A stretch of 64,000 nt of DNA from Lingula anatina. Taxonomy: Eukaryota > Brachiopoda > Lingulata > Lingulida > Lingulidae. Location: assembly GCF_001039355.2 (NCBI RefSeq), contig NW_019775715.1, positions 112,962 through 176,961 on the forward strand. The letters run 5' to 3'. Position 1 is the stretch's first letter; each line of letters begins with the position of its first letter. Below, piece after piece: positions 61,760 through 64,000 of this stretch. The translations under genes were made by a program, and so were the position numbers. The notes beneath the pieces are model-generated. The model ran no database searches. It was not told the DNA's origin and worked only from the letters and a program-made list of their open reading frames with translations.

Positions 61760-62623
61760 TTCTTATTGGACTGGGAATTAAGACTGTTTTGTGTCAAAAA
61801 AGTAACATCAGAAGAAGCATAGACAGCCAAAAAAACACTTAACATTAAAAGCTATTACACGTTATTATTTTTTTGAGAAGCAAAGATGTTTTTCATTCTC
61901 TACAGCATCCAAGACTTTGTTATGAGAACAATTACCCTAAACTATATAAAAATGTACAAACAGGGTATTCTCTTAAAAAAATACATAAAAGATAGACATA
62001 CAGAGAAGTAAAAATTAAAGTTGCTTATTAGATCGAAACACTTTTAACCTCCTAGACATACATGTAATGTGTGAATACCTGGTCCAACCACTGATTTTAA
62101 TTTGAGAATTAGGCAATTCTTAGCTCTCTGTATTGAACCAGGCTTTGTTTTCACAACCAGATGTGGTACATTGTGATGTGTTTAGTTAGTAGTAGGTAGT
62201 ACTGTAGTAAACTTAATGAAAAACTACAAGACGGAGTAATGATGAGTGAAAAATATAACCCTGTATGCATTTGAAAATAGTATGACTAATGTTTTTAGTG
62301 GGAGATTTGCCTTATTTTTTTGAAGAACCTAGATTAGTTTCTTAAGAAGTTAATGGCAAAATTGTTCTCTTTTGTTTCTTCATTATTTATCCTCTCATTT
62401 TGTATTCTCATGTTATGCATTTTTACTGACTTTTTTTTTCTAATTAAGCTTCATAACAGTGTTGGTAATGTATAAACAATTTTCTTAACATACGAGTATT
62501 GTATTAATTTATAACATGTACGCTATTGAGTGGCATTGCACTAATTTTTGATTTGATTGTTTAATTACTCGCTGTTTGTCTTTTGCAACTAATCAACCCT
62601 TTCATTTCTCTCTCAGTGTTATG

Positions 62624-62657
62624 GTTGCTAAGCGACGTGTGTTGTAACCTTGGTAAC
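62624..62657 (+). promoter_or_regulatory. RFX X-box (exact) plus adjacent degenerate X-box
   Basis: GTAACC-TT-GGTAAC (62644-62657) fits the RFX consensus GTNRCC-N(0-3)-RGYAAC exactly and ends one base before the ATG at 62659. GTTGCT-A-AGCGAC (62624-62636) is a weaker neighbour, and GTTGCT-T-GGTAAT lies at 62864-62876 beyond the exon. Such clustering next to a start codon would suit an internal promoter. Confidence 0.42.
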
Positions 62658-62658
62658 C

Positions 62659-62748
62659 ATGAAATCTCCCCAGCTCCGGCCAATGAGTGCTGAGAGAGGG
62701 CATTCTGGGAAGAAAGTCAGTTATGTTACCCTCCCATCTCTTGTCCAG
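62659..62748 (+). CDS. Candidate exon of the unrecognised gene or alternative first coding exon
   Basis: Thirty codons run from ATG (62659) to donor GTCCAG|GTAAAT (GT 62749-62750), reading MKSPQLRPMSAERGHSG then KKVSYVTLPSLVQ. Two readings are possible. In the first, the strong acceptor TTTCTCTCTCAG (AG 62615-62616) adds a short 5' UTR; that frame has a TAA at 62629-62631, so the ATG would begin an isoform or a separate gene. In the second, the weaker acceptor TCTCCCCAG (AG 62672-62673) makes an internal exon 62674-62748 of 25 codons, in phase with exon 3 and ending in phase 0. GC content and codon content are higher than in the flanking DNA. No domain is recognised. Confidence 0.5.
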
Positions 62749-64000
62749 GTAAATTTTACTTCATATCCTGCATGCTTTTAGATGCATACATGTAACAGTT
62801 GCTGCATAGAACTTTTAAGTGAGAGAGTATTGGAAAATGTGACGGGCATCACCATAGCAACTGGTTGCTTGGTAATGAGTCCCCATGCAACAACTCGTGT
62901 ATTTTGTAGCATGTTTCTGGTTAATGAAATTGGTTTTGTTGAGGTCTAAATAGAAGCGTGATTAGTTGAGAATCATGAGATTTTCATTGTCATTGTGAAA
63001 GAGGGATCGATACCAAATAAAAGATAAATGCTTAAGAGTGACCTCTGCTTGACCCTTGGTCACTGAATGTGGTTATCCAATTAAGACCACAACAGTGAAA
63101 GCTTTTGTGGACTTGTCTTGCTCATAGAACAAAATTTGTGTTTGACTGTGTGATTGGTGCAATTAAGTGATTTGTCCTTTGGGAATTAACCAGTAATTGC
63201 GGGTTTTATCACGTTTCTTCAATTGTTATGTGTTGGTGTCAGATTCAATGCTTGAGTTAGTTGTCAATACTGGTATATGCCAAAATAATGCATGTGCCAG
63301 GTAGTATTGTATCCAAGTTATTAGTTCAGTGGAATAAATATTCAACCTGAAAATGTTTTATCCAGTTTGAATATTTATCAAATTATCTTGCATCAGGGAA
63401 GACTAACTTTCGATCTCAAGATATTTTGTCCAACCAAGCCCTGGCTAATATATTTGTTTAAGTCTATCTCTGTGTCATCCATATCAGTTTAAAAATTATA
63501 AAATTCAGATAATCGAATATAAATTGACTTTGGTAGTACTCTTTTAAATACACTGTCAAAACAAAATGACAAATATATTTGCTTAAATCAGTTATTATGC
63601 CTTTAAATAGGCTGTTTGAATAGTGTAAATAATAGTATCAAGTTTTAGACCTTAAACGTGACTTTGAAAATACAATTTTCAACTCTGGGGTGAAACCTGA
63701 TAATTAGTAATATTTGCTTGAGGGAGTGTCTGTGGCCTCCAATAAACTTCTTAAATAGTGCAACTTTCAGAATAGGCCTAGAAGTAGATACTTAGATATG
63801 TAGAACTAAAACATAGCTTTGAAAATACACTTTTTAATGGGACAAAACATGAATGCCAGTGATATTTTTCACACCACTGACCACACTTTCTTTAAAGTTG
63901 TTTGAGTAGTACATAATTCCTGATTTAATGACTTAGATTTGACTGTTTTGAAATATTGTTTGAAAAAGGTGAAACTGTTAGAAATAAACTATCATGGCTC
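62749..64000 (+). other. Non-coding DNA after the last candidate exon
   Basis: Presumably intron, since the preceding exon ends at a donor. AT-rich, with no further splice-bounded frame recognised. It includes the X-box-like match at 62864-62876. The gene likely continues past the window edge. Confidence 0.5.

Larger units (their letters stand above)
34797..62658 (+). other. Inferred long intron 3
   Basis: About 28 kb without a convincing constitutive exon. It contains tandem repeats (35575, 51670, 55808), MITEs (44580, 46560, 48099, 59431), a LINE fragment (56863-57418), X-box-like sites (40100, 50876) and many microsatellites, including poly-T 44152-44181, GT 45942-45984, TTA 52021-52043, TTTA 56796-56837 and TC 59185-59220. 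Stretches at about 40590-40730, 49500-52800 and 54480-54680 are less repetitive and could hold regulatory DNA, which I cannot demonstrate. If the exon at 62.7 kb belongs to another gene, the intron assignment changes. Confidence 0.4.

Overview
This window is animal (metazoan) genomic DNA. It is AT-rich and intron-dominated, with sparse short exons bounded by GT/AG sites, abundant microsatellites and homopolymers, several families of non-coding inverted-repeat elements, one run of Ns (27562-27894) and three isolated Ns (2041, 10966, 42417). Nothing prokaryotic is present. A Hairy/Enhancer-of-split (Hes) protein ending in WRPW indicates a bilaterian-type gene set. The high apparent heterozygosity and repeat style fit a marine invertebrate, perhaps a mollusc or other lophotrochozoan, but the exact lineage is a guess.

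Region 1-4134 holds two near-identical copies of a ~2.04 kb block, each carrying the terminal exon of a Hes-family repressor: Orange domain, cysteine-rich middle, C-terminal WRPW. The bHLH exons are not in the window. The exon copies encode the same protein, and the differences I found are synonymous. A second direct duplication (about 9280-10965 and 11045-12719, a few percent diverged) also has an isolated N beside its junction. Both look like unmerged haplotypes, though real duplication cannot be excluded.

From about 18.9 kb rightwards lies what I infer to be one plus-strand gene with very long introns. It has a promoter-like segment (18903-19134), a first coding exon (19135-19178), exon 2 (22792-22945), exon 3 (34620-34796) and a further exon near 62.7 kb (62659-62748, or from 62674 if spliced in frame). 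Splice phases match across the first three junctions and the upstream reading frame is closed before the first ATG, but I do not recognise the protein. The gene presumably continues beyond 64000.

The rest is intronic or intergenic. It contains a CAGGCCC-ended MITE family (at least six recognisable members), several other foldback MITEs, a 5'-truncated non-LTR retrotransposon 3' end on the minus strand (56863-57418), tandem repeats with periods of about 21, 59, 90 and 109 bp, and scattered regulatory-motif matches. These include RFX X-box-like palindromes at 30.1, 40.1, 50.9 and 62.6 kb and three exact PBX-MEIS/PREP decamers. I saw no convincing tRNA, rRNA or CRISPR, and I cannot point to a clearly new biological system. 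The most useful leads are the unrecognised multi-exon gene, its possible X-box-associated second start, and the duplicated Hes exon.
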